A DNA stretch of 38,881 nucleotides, from assembly GCA_025062105.1 (NCBI GenBank), contig JANXAQ010000075.1, forward strand, positions 1 through 38,881. Reading direction: 5' to 3'. The DNA comes from Thermoguttaceae bacterium (lineage in GTDB: Bacteria; Planctomycetota; Planctomycetia; Pirellulales; Thermoguttaceae). The notes below the pieces were generated by a model that saw only the letters and a list, made by a program, of their open reading frames with translations, searched no databases and was not told the origin of the DNA. Positions 25,401-33,830 of the stretch are shown in pieces. The stretch's first letter is position 1, and each line of letters begins with the position of its first letter. Position numbers and translations under genes: made by a program.

Positions 25401-25674
25401 GAAGCTGTCTGAAAAGAGATTTTTCACTCACTTCGCTACTAAGGAGTTACCCTTACTAGGAGGGACTACAGTTCAGAATTTAGACCCTTGGCCCCCCAAC
25501 AGGCTTCACCGGCCAGTGGAAGAAGCAAACCGCTTCCTCCCTTTTCAGACAACCGCTGGCTCTGTTGAAAGGTTGTCCGCAGTCTGGGGATTTTGCCCAT
25601 ACTGATCGCTTTTGGTTCAGTTTTGGTGGGTTTAGGCCGCCAACCGGAAAGGGTTTCAACAGACCCACAGCCTC
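25401..25674. mobile_element. F2 repeat, first of three stacked units
   Basis: Ends GAAGCTGTCTGAAAAG and CCCACAGCCTC, flanked by TTA on both sides (25398-25400, 25675-25677). The 274-bp interior differs from the other F2 units and includes an F5 module (25593-25665). Confidence 0.7.
25593..25665 (-). repeat. F5 module, inverted copy
   Basis: About 73 bp similar, on the opposite strand, to 28994-29067 and 29279-29346. The shared core is TTGAAACCTTTTCCGGTYGG plus a CCAAAA...GACGCCAAAAC stretch. Confidence 0.65.
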
Positions 25675-25678
25675 TTAG

Positions 25679-25826
25679 CTCGACTTTTGCCATTTTAGGC
25701 CTTTTCCTGGAAGGGGAAAACTCTAAGGCCTTGTCTCTGTTGGACTTAGGACATTGTGTGAACAAAAGGGAGTCTCTTCGTAACTACTGGAAACAAAGGG
25801 GCTTAGGGAAAATGGCAAAAGGCGAG
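25679..25826 (+). mobile_element. F3 repeat copy inserted between F2 units
   Basis: A 148-bp unit from CTCGACTTTTGCCATTTT to AAATGGCAAAAGGCGAG, flanked by CTTAG on both sides (25674-25678, 25827-25831), a 5-bp target duplication within the junction of two F2 units. Confidence 0.9.
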
Positions 25827-25830
25827 CTTA

Positions 25831-25988
25831 GAGGGTGTCCGAAAAAGCATTTTCTATGATGAAAGGAGATTTCCTTTCTCAATTCCCCAGAATGCCCAAA
25901 ATCTCTGTTTTTAAAGAGTCTGAAGGATAGAAGCCGGTCGGCCAAAAGCCATTGGAAACCGCCCAAATCCCAATTGGAGGACAGCCTC
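25831..25988. mobile_element. F2 repeat, second of three stacked units
   Basis: Ends GAGGGTGTCCGAAAAAGC and GGACAGCCTC, with TTA on both sides (25828-25830, 25989-25991). Interior nearly the same as 16234-16390. Confidence 0.85.
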
Positions 25989-25992
25989 TTAG

Positions 25993-26137
25993 TTCGACTT
26001 TTGCCATTGGCCCTCTTGTCGAAAGAAAAAAGCCGTAACTGCCTGGAATTACTGGAGTTAGGCAATTGTATGGACAAAAGGAAGATCTGCCGTAACTCCT
26101 GAGGAAAAAAGCAGTTAGGAAAATTGGCAAAAGTCGA
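25993..26137 (+). mobile_element. F3 repeat copy inserted between F2 units
   Basis: TTCGACTTTTGCCATTGG to ATTGGCAAAAGTCGA, bounded by CTTAG (25988-25992) and CGTAG (26138-26142), a 5-bp duplication with one change. It occupies the same relative place as the copy at 25679-25826. Confidence 0.85.
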
Positions 26138-26141
26138 CGTA

Positions 26142-26312
26142 GAGGCTGTCTAGAAATGCATTTTTCCAAATGCATTTTTCCAGGAGAAATCTGCTCAGTG
26201 GTTGGATTACCGAGCATTCCGAGGGTGCCTATTTCTGCCGTCTTTTCCTAGGCAATCCGGTTAATGCAAAATCTCTGGGGAAACGCCCATGTCTTGATTT
26301 CCAGACAGCCTC
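26142..26312. mobile_element. F2 repeat, third stacked unit, abutting the pilin stop codon
   Basis: Terminal inverted repeats GAGGCTGTCTAGAAATG and TTTCCAGACAGCCTC (RC GAGGCTGTCTGGAAA). The following TTA (26313-26315) is, on the minus strand, the TAA stop codon of the pilin gene. The left boundary is GTA, a TTA altered at the F3 insertion. TGCATTTTTCCAAA is tandemly repeated near 26157-26180. Confidence 0.85.
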
Positions 26313-26504
26313 TTAGGGCCCAGGCGGCGTACATTGCAAGGCGGCGATGCAGTTGGCCAAGTCTTGCAGTTCGCACAAAATCGCATTGCGCACCGCTGAC
26401 AAGCCACCAATCAGTCCGATGACCAATAGCGAAATCAGCAGGATCCACTCAAAAGTTACCATGGCGCGGCGGCAGACCAAGCTCTTTGCCCGTTGCATCT
26501 TCAT
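26313..26504 (-). CDS. Flp-type (type IVb) pilin-like small protein
   Basis: A 63-residue protein with a short basic leader (MKMQRAKSLVCRR) followed by AMVTFEWILLISLLVIGLIGG. The RRA/M junction, the Glu five residues into the mature part and the hydrophobic helix are as in Flp/TadE-like prepilins cut by a prepilin peptidase. After the helix come SAVRNAILCELQDLANCIAALQC, with three cysteines that may form disulfides. ATG 26504 has GAGG five bases upstream; a GTG at 26510 is the alternative. No tad genes are next to it, so it may be a dispersed pilin of a locus elsewhere. The stop codon is the TTA target duplication of an F2 repeat. Confidence 0.7.
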   Translation of the reverse strand: MKMQRAKSLVCRRAMVTFEWILLISLLVIGLIGGLSAVRNAILCELQDLANCIAALQCTPPGP

Positions 26505-26947
26505 TGGCACCTCACTCTTTAAAAAAGTTAAAAAACCAAACTACATCCACTTCTTGACAGAGTACCCAGACTCATACACCTGTTTTTCTAGGCATACGTT
26601 GTGCCAATGGGAAATGTAGTTTCATATCTGCCATAACCTTATAAATTACAATGAGTTAGGAGAAACAATTTGGTCTTCCCCTTGGACATTTCGCTAGAAA
26701 ATGTTGAGAAGTTGAAACATCTGCTTTCGTGAAGTTTTGGAAAACTTACATACCCCCTTTGGGTTATATTATATAATTCTCAAGTAGGTGATAATCCCTT
26801 TTATGTTTTTACCAGCCTCTGGTCCCCCTTCCGGAAACCTAGGTCCTTCCACTTAGTCCGATATTGATCCAGGCATCACTTTCCAGTACAAAACCCTTTC
26901 TTTAAAAAAGGTGAAGTTTTTGGCCCTCTTCTGTGACGGAACTGCAC
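26505..26947. other. Divergent intergenic region between pilin and outer-membrane protein genes
   Basis: About 440 AT-rich bases with no gene. TTGACA occurs at about 26554 without a well-spaced -10. A TATAAT-like run (TTATATTATATAATTC) lies near 26765-26780 and could serve the plus-strand gene. The AAAAAAGTTAAAAAACC run next to the pilin start might be part of its promoter. Confidence 0.35.
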
Positions 26948-28411
26948 ATGCTGGGGGATGAAAGGCCGATTCGGCTACCAATTTTTATGGTATATCAAAT
27001 CCCCCTAATATGGGTATTATTGTATGTTTTACCCCTTGCAGGGAGAGCTCAAGAAGTTTGGAGTGGACAGTCTGGGAGATTCGTTGCCTCCCTAGCTCAG
27101 TCAAACGAAACTTTTTTGGATGGGAACCATATCCTCCAACATGGTGGATTTAATTCCCTTTACGAAACGGCTTTGCTGGCTTTCTCTGGCAGGCAGGCTT
27201 TTGGTTGGTTTTCTTGGGCAGAACAGCTTTCGATCTTATCAGCTGAGGACTCTAGGGCAAAAAGGGATCATAGTGAGGGGGCCATCTTTTGGGTATCGAA
27301 TCCGACTACAGCGATTTCAGGAGAGGCTTCCGGTTCGGCCAGTTCTGGGGGCGAGATGGAAGTGATTTTATCAGGCCCTGCCAATAACCCAAATTATCCT
27401 GAATTCTCAGCTTCTCCAAAATCTACAACTTCCCTATTTTCTCAGCCGTACTCAAGCATCTCTTCCCCCAAGCCAGCTCCTGTCATTGTGGTTCAACCTA
27501 CCATGCCCGGGTTTGACCAGTGGGGCATCGACGCCTATATTCCTTCGCCATTGCCATCTGCCGGTAGTGGGGTCCTCTCCAGGGGGCAATGGCTGTATGG
27601 GGGGGCGAGGGACTTCTTTTTGCGAAACCTGTTGGTGTTTTTCGGGGTGCATGGATTTAAAGGGCCGACCGATTTAGGCCACAGCGGCAACTTTGGGTTC
27701 CACGAAGGGCTCAATTGGGGTGCTCCGCTATGGGAACCCTGGGGATGGGGAGTCCAATTGGGGATGGAAGCTCTCCATAGTAATTTTCTGGACACACAAG
27801 CGGTCGATGTGGGTTTTGGGCCGCCGCTGCAAATGGCCGATCGACACCAAATTTTCTTCACCGGGGCTTTGTTCCGCCGTCAAATGGAACAGGGGATGCA
27901 GGGTGGCGTGGCAGTGGATCTTTTCTATGACCATTACTACGAAGAGACCACACTGTGTCAGATCCGCTCGGAAACCTCGATTGTGCTCAATCCGTATCAT
28001 GAACTGGGTTATTGGGGTGCCTATGCAGTGAGCCGAACCGCTATCCGAGGTTTTGGTGGGGCCGACGGGATGCTTCGGCCCAATGACGTGTTTGCCGTCT
28101 TCTACAGACGACGTTTTACCGGCGGTGGCCTAGGCCGGATCTGGACCGGTCTGAGTAGCTACGGCGATCTGGTGCTAGGTCTGGAAGGAACGGTACCCTT
28201 AGGAACCCAATGGGCTATTGATAATAATTTCACCTGTCTGTTTCCCAAACATGGTCGTTCTGCTGGTGCCCGGCCGGAAGAGTGTTGGAGTGTGTCGATC
28301 CATCTGGTCTGGTATCCTGGGCGATTGTCCAACCCAGTAGTCAGCAACCCATACCATCCGTTATTCTACGTGGCGGATAACTCTTGGTTCCTGGTCAAAC
28401 GCCGTCCGTAA
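26948..28411 (+). CDS. Planctomycete-type outer-membrane beta-barrel-like protein
   Basis: An exported 487-residue protein. A signal peptide (FMVYQIPLIWVLLYVLPLAGRAQE) precedes a Ser/Gly/Pro-rich linker, residues about 110-185 (GEASGSASSGGEMEVILSGP, SSISSPKPAPVIVVQP). The C-terminal 290 residues are rich in Gly, Trp, Tyr and Phe with alternating patterns (VFFGVHGFKGPTDLGHSGNF, WGAPLWEPWGWGVQLGMEAL, FFTGALFRR, ELGYWGAYAVSRTAIRGFGG) as expected for strands of a beta-barrel. I recall similar planctomycete proteins in a DUF6666-type family but am unsure of the number. Function unknown. Start uncertain: GTG 26933, ATG 26948 and ATG 26987 are all in frame, none with a strong ribosome-binding site. 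An F1 repeat begins nine bases after the stop. Confidence 0.65.
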   Translation: MLGDERPIRLPIFMVYQIPLIWVLLYVLPLAGRAQEVWSGQSGRFVASLAQSNETFLDGNHILQHGGFNSLYETALLAFSGRQAFGWFSWAEQLSILSAEDSRAKRDHSEGAIFWVSNPTTAISGEASGSASSGGEMEVILSGPANNPNYPEFSASPKSTTSLFSQPYSSISSPKPAPVIVVQPTMPGFDQWGIDAYIPSPLPSAGSGVLSRGQWLYGGARDFFLRNLLVFFGVHGFKGPTDLGHSGNFGFHEGLNWGAPLWEPWGWGVQLGMEALHSNFLDTQAVDVGFGPPLQMADRHQIFFTGALFRRQMEQGMQGGVAVDLFYDHYYEETTLCQIRSETSIVLNPYHELGYWGAYAVSRTAIRGFGGADGMLRPNDVFAVFYRRRFTGGGLGRIWTGLSSYGDLVLGLEGTVPLGTQWAIDNNFTCLFPKHGRSAGARPEECWSVSIHLVWYPGRLSNPVVSNPYHPLFYVADNSWFLVKRRP

Positions 28412-28420
28412 CTTTCTAAA

Positions 28421-28608
28421 GGAACCTCTACATAATTCAAAGGGGGTATTTTTATACCATTTTGGCTGATCCTCTCTCTAACACAGCATATAGTTGGATT
28501 AGCATGCAGTCCCCAATAGATAGTAGATATCCAGATAGGACAACCGAACGGCTAGAAAATCGACGTTTCACGGAGTTGACTATATGTTCAGGATTATGCA
28601 GAGGTTCC
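28421..28608 (+). mobile_element. F1 repeat copy, well preserved
   Basis: A 188-bp unit from GGAACCTCTACATAATTCAA to GGATTATGCAGAGGTTCC, flanked by TAAA on both sides (28417-28420, 28609-28612). It is the clearest example of the family. Confidence 0.93.
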
Positions 28609-28641
28609 TAAAGGTTTTGCTGATCCAGTAGGTTTTAGAAT

Positions 28642-28835
28642 TGAAAACCTCTGCATAATATAAAGGATATATTCGTATAGTATTTTGGGTTGCTGGACCT
28701 CCAACCCAATTTATCAGGGGGCTAGCATAGTTAGCAGCTGATAGATAGTAGTTGCTCGTGTAGGAAAACCAACCGATAATAGAATCAAAAGTTCATGTAG
28801 TTTCCTCTATATGTTCAGGATTTTTCAGCGGTCCC
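28642..28835 (+). mobile_element. F1 repeat copy, more degenerate
   Basis: GAAAACCTCTGCATAATATA at the left, ATATGTTCAGGATTTTTCAG and CGGTCCC at the right, interior GATAGATAGTAG and AATAGAATCAAAAGTTCATG. Only 33 bp separate it from the preceding copy. No duplication remains. Confidence 0.82.
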
Positions 28836-28993
28836 CTTCTCTATTTTCTCCAAGGTTCCCAGGCAGATCCGTGGGGATGTTTCTGGCTGGTGAGAAAGCT
28901 GCCAGTTGCTCCTGGGAAATGAAAGAAGTCCGGGGCTTGTTTTCTTTTTACGTGCATTAGATAATGCTTGGAATGTTGGTTTGGATTCCGCTT

Positions 28994-29067
28994 GGCTCTG
29001 TTGAAACCTTTTCCGGTCGGATCCCGAAACGTCCTAAAACGGACGCCAAAACAACTAGCATGGGCAA
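28994..29067 (+). repeat. F5 module, direct copy 1
   Basis: From GGCTCTGTTGAAACCTTTTC to CTAGCATGGGCAA, similar to 29279-29346 and, inverted, 25593-25665. An F3-like copy follows at once. Confidence 0.6.
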
Positions 29068-29215
29068 CTCGACTTTTGCCAATTTCCAGGCTGCCGCCCC
29101 TCATGGGTATCCTAACCGCTTGACAATGTGGGAGTTAGGGAATTTGCTGAGCAAAGAATCCTCAAGGTCTAAGTGCATGAAATAAAAGAACTTGCAAAAG
29201 ACGGCAAAACTTGAG
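29068..29215 (+). mobile_element. F3-like repeat (older subfamily)
   Basis: CTCGACTTTTGCCAATTTCC to GACGGCAAAACTTGAG, with the interior TATCCTAACCGCTTGACAAT and TAAAAGAACTTGC shared with 4626-4767. Confidence 0.7.
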
Positions 29216-29278
29216 GGGCAAAACTTTCCCGGGCTGCCGCCAGCCTTTTCACAGAGCTATCCCGCGTCAATGGTTGGG

Positions 29279-29346
29279 GGCTGTAGAAACCTTTTTCGGT
29301 TGGATGCTCAAAGCCACCAACACGGAAGCCAAACCGCCCTACATGG
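29279..29346 (+). repeat. F5 module, direct copy 2
   Basis: GGCTGTAGAAACCTTTTTCG to CCGCCCTACATGG, a diverged copy of 28994-29067. Confidence 0.55.
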
Positions 29347-29556
29347 ACCAAACCTCTATATGCTCCGTAGAACCTTTCAATCGAACCTTGTTGGGTCAGA
29401 GTACCCATGAGACGGCTTTGGGTAAAAATCTTCCTGCTATTTAGGAAATTTATTGAGCTTTGAATAACCAGTTATTAAGGTTTTGGATAACCAGGGAAGG
29501 GGTTTATCTAGGAAAGCTACGCTTTTGACGGGCCAGAGGACTTTAATTAGTTGTAA

Positions 29557-29719
29557 GGAATCTCTCTGTAATTTAAAGGCGATATTTTTATACCATTTGT
29601 GCGAACCTCCCTCTAACACACTAGCATAGATAGGAGTTATCCAAGTAGAACAACCGATGGGGATATAGAATCAAATGTTCACAATAATCATTATGCGTTT
29701 ACGATTTTGCAGAGGTTCC
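29557..29719 (+). mobile_element. F1 repeat copy upstream of ilvD
   Basis: GGAATCTCTCTGTAATTTAA at the left and ACGATTTTGCAGAGGTTCC at the right, 163 bp. Flanks GTAA and ATAA match in three of four bases. It ends 141 bp before the ilvD start codon. Confidence 0.8.
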
Positions 29720-29860
29720 ATAATTCAAACACCAATAACGAGCCTTATGCAAAAAAGACAGGAGGATTTGTGGTTCTGAGGGATAGGGCTTTTGGGTTCT
29801 AAGTGGGTAGGGCTTTCGTTGGTAATGAAGATATGCATTGTTTTGCAAAGGAGCTTTTGA

Positions 29861-31693
29861 ATGCGGTCGGATACAATCAAGCGAGGGGATGCCCGGGCGC
29901 CACATCGGAGTTTGTTGCGCGCTACAGGGGTAACGGACGAAGATTTTGGGAAACCGTTTATTGCCATTTGCAATAGCTATACGGACATAATTCCTGGCCA
30001 TGTCCATTTGAATCAAATTGGGGAGTTGCTCAAGCAGTATGTACGGGAAGCTGGCGGAGTGCCGTTTGTGTTCAATACGATCGGCATTGACGACGGGATA
30101 GCGATGGGGCATGAGGGGATGAAGTTTTCACTACCCAGTCGCGAGCTGATTGCCGACTCGGTGGAAAGTATGGTGCAGGCCCATTGTTTCGATGGGATGA
30201 TCTGCGTCCCTAATTGCGACAAGATTATCCCGGGGATGCTCATGGGGGCGATGCGCTGTAATATTCCGACAATTTTTGTTAGCGGCGGGCCGATGGAGGC
30301 GGGCCAATTACCAGATGGCCGAAAAGTAGATCTAATCAGCGTCTTTATTGCTGCCGCTGCCAAACAGCGGGGTGCTCTTTCTGAAGAGGAGCTTGAGTTG
30401 ATTGAGCGGATGGGTTGTCCAAGCTGTGGTTCCTGCGCTGGACTTTTTACGGCTAACAGCATGAATTGCCTGTGCGAGGCGTTGGGCATGGCGCTGCCGA
30501 TGAATGGCACCTTGTTGGCCACTAGCATGGAACGGAAGCGGCTTTTGCGTTGGGCGGCTCATCGGATTGTGCAGATGGTATTAGAGTTTGAACGGCTTGG
30601 CCCAGGCCATGGCCTTTTGCCTCGAGAAATCGTTACCCAAGAGTCGATCGACAATGCCATGGTGCTGGATATGGCCATGGGCGGGAGTACTAATACGATT
30701 TTGCATATGCTAGCTGTGGCCCATGAAGCGGGGGTAGCTTACGATATAGAACGGATCAATACTTTAAGCAAACAAACGCCCAATGTATGTAAGGTGGCTC
30801 CGAGCAGTCAGTATCATATGGAAGATGTGCATTTATCAGGTGGCGTTCATACGATTTTAGGTGTACTTCGGCGGGCCCGACCTGGCCTGCTGCACTTAGA
30901 CTGTCCGACGGTAACTGGCAAGACCCTGGGGCAAAATATCGATGATTATGATATCCGAGGGCCGAGGGTACTGCCGGAAGCCTTGGAACTGGCTGCGGTT
31001 ACTCCCAGCCGTCAGCTTCACACTCCCGCACTGAGCAGCCCTCGGCAATATCAATCCATCCGGCAGTTAACGCCGGAAATCTTGGGTTTTGATCCCTATG
31101 ATTGCATTCGGGAGCCGGACAATCCCTATAGCGATGAAGGTGGGTTGGCGATTTTGCGAGGGAATTTGGCTCCTAAAGGAGCGGTAGTGAAAACAGCAGG
31201 TGTGCTACCGAAAATGCTTCGACACACTGGGCCTGCCGTCATCTTTGACAGCGAAACCCAAGCCTATGAAGGCATTGTGGGCGGTAAAGTGAAACCAGGC
31301 GATGTGGTGGTCATCCGCTACGAGGGGCCCAAAGGCGGTCCTGGGATGCAAGAGATGCTCGCACCGACCTCGGCTTTGAAAGGGGTGGGTTTGGATGATA
31401 GTGTGGCTTTGATTACTGATGGGCGTTTTTCAGGAGGTACGGCGGGGGCTTGCATTGGCCATGTCAGTCCGGAAGCGGCTGCTGGCGGCCCGATCGCTCT
31501 CCTGCAACCGGGCGACATCATCGAGATCGATATCCCCAAGCATCGGCTTCGGGTCCGTTTGAGCCGACAAGAACTTGCTGCCCGAAAACGCCAGTGGAAA
31601 AGGCCGCCGCCTCGTTATACGAGCGGCTATCTGGCTAAATACGCCGCCTTGGCCACCAGCGCCGATACCGGAGCGGTCCTCAAGTGGAAATAA
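29861..31693 (+). CDS. ilvD: Dihydroxy-acid dehydratase
   Basis: IlvD dehydrates 2,3-dihydroxy acids to 2-oxo acids in valine, leucine and isoleucine synthesis, using an Fe-S cluster in the cytoplasm. The cluster cysteines lie in [10 protein letters not shown] (Cys119) and [20 protein letters not shown] (Cys186, 189, 192). Further family signatures are [45 protein letters not shown] and [12 protein letters not shown]. Length (610) and block order match the E. coli enzyme, and AICNSY carries a Cys where E. coli has Val. ATG 29861 is preceded by AAGGAG with seven bases spacing. The gene stands alone, with repeats on both sides. Confidence 0.96.
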   Translation: MRSDTIKRGDARAPHRSLLRATGVTDEDFGKPFIAICNSYTDIIPGHVHLNQIGELLKQYVREAGGVPFVFNTIGIDDGIAMGHEGMKFSLPSRELIADSVESMVQAHCFDGMICVPNCDKIIPGMLMGAMRCNIPTIFVSGGPMEAGQLPDGRKVDLISVFIAAAAKQRGALSEEELELIERMGCPSCGSCAGLFTANSMNCLCEALGMALPMNGTLLATSMERKRLLRWAAHRIVQMVLEFERLGPGHGLLPREIVTQESIDNAMVLDMAMGGSTNTILHMLAVAHEAGVAYDIERINTLSKQTPNVCKVAPSSQYHMEDVHLSGGVHTILGVLRRARPGLLHLDCPTVTGKTLGQNIDDYDIRGPRVLPEALELAAVTPSRQLHTPALSSPRQYQSIRQLTPEILGFDPYDCIREPDNPYSDEGGLAILRGNLAPKGAVVKTAGVLPKMLRHTGPAVIFDSETQAYEGIVGGKVKPGDVVVIRYEGPKGGPGMQEMLAPTSALKGVGLDDSVALITDGRFSGGTAGACIGHVSPEAAAGGPIALLQPGDIIEIDIPKHRLRVRLSRQELAARKRQWKRPPPRYTSGYLAKYAALATSADTGAVLKWK

Positions 31694-31780
31694 CCGAACC
31701 CCAGCTTGTCGTCGAACAAAAGCATCAGTTCCGCCGAGTGAAAAAAACTCGCTTTGCCCCTTCTGGTTTGGCTATTATCT

Positions 31781-31902
31781 AGAACTGCTAGAAATTTTGA
31801 ACATATAGCGAAGTCTTATAAATTTTCGATTCGATATGCATTCGGCTGCCGGATCCAGATATCTACTCCAAGTAGTTTGTTAGGAGGCGAGCCACTTTAT
31901 AT
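31781..31902 (-). mobile_element. Truncated F1 repeat
   Basis: Left half of a reverse F1 unit: AGAACTGCTAGAAATTTTG, AACATATAGCGAAG, ATTCGATATGCATTCGG, then TATCTACTCCAAGTAG. It runs into the F3 copy at 31903 and has no right end. Confidence 0.65.
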
Positions 31903-32050
31903 CTCGACTTTTGCCATTTTGGGTTCTTCCCGGAGGAGAAAAGTTCTAACATCTTGTAATTATTGGACTTAGGAAATTGGGTGACCAAAAGGAGCTTTCG
32001 CCGTAACTCCTGGAAGCAAAAGCAGTTAGGAAAAAATAGCAAAAGTCGAG
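31903..32050 (+). mobile_element. F3 repeat copy with 5-bp target duplication
   Basis: A 148-bp unit from CTCGACTTTTGCCATTTT to AAATAGCAAAAGTCGAG, flanked by TATAT on both sides (31898-31902, 32051-32055). It is the best single example of F3. Confidence 0.92.
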
Positions 32051-32056
32051 TATATA

Positions 32057-32219
32057 GGAACCTCTCCAAACTCCTGAACATAGAGCGAACTTTATGCACC
32101 TTTGATTTACTCGGGATCTGCCTGCCTCATTTCAAAACCTCCGTAATGTAAGTTGCGGCAGTGCTAGCAAGCCTGAGAAGTGGAGGGAACTCAATGTTTA
32201 AAAATTCTGGAGAGGTTCT
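32057..32219 (-). mobile_element. F1 repeat copy downstream of nuoH
   Basis: GGAACCTCTCCAAACTCCTG, AACATAGAGCGAACTTTATG at the left; AAAAATTCTGGAGAGGTTCT at the right; interior GCAGTGCTAGCAAG. It begins directly after the F3 copy's duplication. Confidence 0.8.
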
Positions 32220-32267
32220 AATAGATCTTTTTCATCCCTGTGAAGTTCCTTGAATTTAAAGCTCTTT

Positions 32268-33491
32268 TCAGGGAATGGAGTGTGGCGTGGGAGCTTGAGG
32301 CCGGATGGGGCTTGGCAGAGGCCTGTTATCATAATTGGCTGGGACCACCCAGGCCAGGAATCCGCATACAGCAAAGAATATCACCCAATTTGCTGTTCCG
32401 AGGAAGAAACTCGGATGCATGCCGATCAGGGCCGCCCAAGCCGCTCCATATTCAGCCAGGATTGCTGCACTCACGACATAGAGGATGCCTACCGGGATAA
32501 GCACATACCAGGCCAGGTGCATGATCTGATCGAAGCGGAATCGTGGCCAACTCCACCGAGCTACCATGAAAAACCAGATGACCACCAGCACCTTGCCCAG
32601 TAGGATGAGCACCCGCAGCAATGCAGTTGGCCAAGCCGCCGACGGCTGCTCCCCCGTCAGCCCCCAGAAATGCCAGCCACCAAAAAATACCAACACCAAC
32701 AAAAACGAGGCTAGGATCATGTGCAGGTACTCGGCCACCATGTACATCATCAGTTTCATGCCGGAGTATTCGGTATGATAGCCTCCTACCAGTTCCTGTT
32801 CTGCCTCGGCCATATCGAAGGGCAATCGGCCGGCCTCAGCAAAAGCTGCCAGGAAAAACACTGTAAAGCCCAACGGTTGCCAGAACACGTGCCATAGGCC
32901 GCTTTGTGCTTGCCAAAGGACGATCTCTTCCAGACGGAGCGAACCAGTAGCCAACACAATGCCTAGCAGGGCCAGCCCAAGCGGGATTTCATACGAGAGC
33001 AATTGAGCAGCTGCCCGGATACCACCGAAAAGACTGTATTTATTATTGCTGGCCCAACCGCCTAGCAAAACTCCCAGCACACCTAAGCCGCTGACAGCCA
33101 CAATATATAAAAGTCCGACATCCACTCCTGGAGCGACCACCAGCTGAAGCCGATAGCCTAGAATCTCCACTTCGCCGAAGGGTACGACGGCGAATACGCC
33201 TACGGCCGCCGTCAGCGAGACAACCGGCGCTAAAAAGTAAAGCAGTTTTTCAACATGGCTTGGGGTGAACTCTTCTTTGAAGATGAATTTGCCGCCGTCG
33301 GCAATGGGCTGGCCCAGACCGAAAAGGCGGATTCGGGTTAACGGGATACCGGCTCGGTTTGGCCCAATCCGATCCTGAATCCAGGCGGCCATCCACCGTT
33401 CCACCAATACTAAGTAAGCCGCTCCCCCCATCAAGCCGCCAAACAAAATTAACATCTTGATTCCGGCTTCCAGCGTTGTCAGGAGATCCAT
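32268..33491 (-). CDS. nuoH: NADH-quinone oxidoreductase subunit H
   Basis: NuoH is a membrane subunit of respiratory complex I at the junction with the quinone-binding peripheral arm. The 407 residues show about eight hydrophobic helices and the conserved stretches ERWMAAWIQDRIGPNRAG, ADGGKFIFKEEFTP, GWASNNKYSLFGGIRAAAQL, LSYEIPL, AEAGRLPFDMAEAEQELVGG and YHTEYSGMKL, which line the quinone channel. The C-terminal tail (NRPLPSPIRPQAPTPHSIP) is Pro-rich. ATG 33491 lies behind GAGG. It is downstream of nuoG on the same strand, separated by 339 bp of repeat-bearing DNA; nuoI does not follow, so the complex I genes are split in this genome. Confidence 0.96.
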   Translation of the reverse strand: MDLLTTLEAGIKMLILFGGLMGGAAYLVLVERWMAAWIQDRIGPNRAGIPLTRIRLFGLGQPIADGGKFIFKEEFTPSHVEKLLYFLAPVVSLTAAVGVFAVVPFGEVEILGYRLQLVVAPGVDVGLLYIVAVSGLGVLGVLLGGWASNNKYSLFGGIRAAAQLLSYEIPLGLALLGIVLATGSLRLEEIVLWQAQSGLWHVFWQPLGFTVFFLAAFAEAGRLPFDMAEAEQELVGGYHTEYSGMKLMMYMVAEYLHMILASFLLVLVFFGGWHFWGLTGEQPSAAWPTALLRVLILLGKVLVVIWFFMVARWSWPRFRFDQIMHLAWYVLIPVGILYVVSAAILAEYGAAWAALIGMHPSFFLGTANWVIFFAVCGFLAWVVPANYDNRPLPSPIRPQAPTPHSIP

Positions 33492-33616
33492 CTTAGCTCA
33501 ACCTCTGTCGGATTCTTCTTGCCTCCCCACTTTCTTATTCCAGGACAATTTCCAGGACAATCAGGAATCTAAAATACCGACTTATTTCGGTAACACTCAG
33601 CCGAATGAAGCCATGT

Positions 33617-33692
33617 GTCATCCCCGCGTAAGCAGGGATCCAGTTTGACAGGGGGTTTAATTGATCTGGGGTCCCGCTTGTGCGGGAATGAT
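33617..33692. repeat. Inverted pair of short palindromic repeats in the nuoG-nuoH gap
   Basis: GTCATCCCCGCGTAAGCAGG (from 33617) and CTGGGGTCCCGCTTGTGCGG (from 33666) are inverted versions of one hairpin unit. A third degenerate copy lies near 33760-33786 (GGGATCCGGCTTTTGTGGGA), and a fourth near 9965-9988. They resemble small 'CATCCCCGC...GCGGGAATGA' repeats seen dispersed in many bacteria. Confidence 0.65.
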
Positions 33693-33830
33693 AAAGGACC
33701 TTTTTCTGCCTAAAAACAATGACGTTTCCTTAGACCGGCTGAGGTGTAACACCCTTTTGCTGGGATCCGGCTTTTGTGGGATGCGATGCCCCTGCGTGGA
33801 GAGAAACAATGTTCTGGTGCATTTAACCTC

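Noticed and set aside
25398..26315. A CRISPR-like array
   Set aside because: The repeating units are 145-275 bp with terminal inverted repeats and target duplications, not short direct repeats with regular spacers, and no cas gene is present.
31731..31756. CGAGT-GAAAAAA-ACTCG as an ilvD terminator
   Set aside because: Only a five-base stem with A-rich loop and no T-run afterwards.
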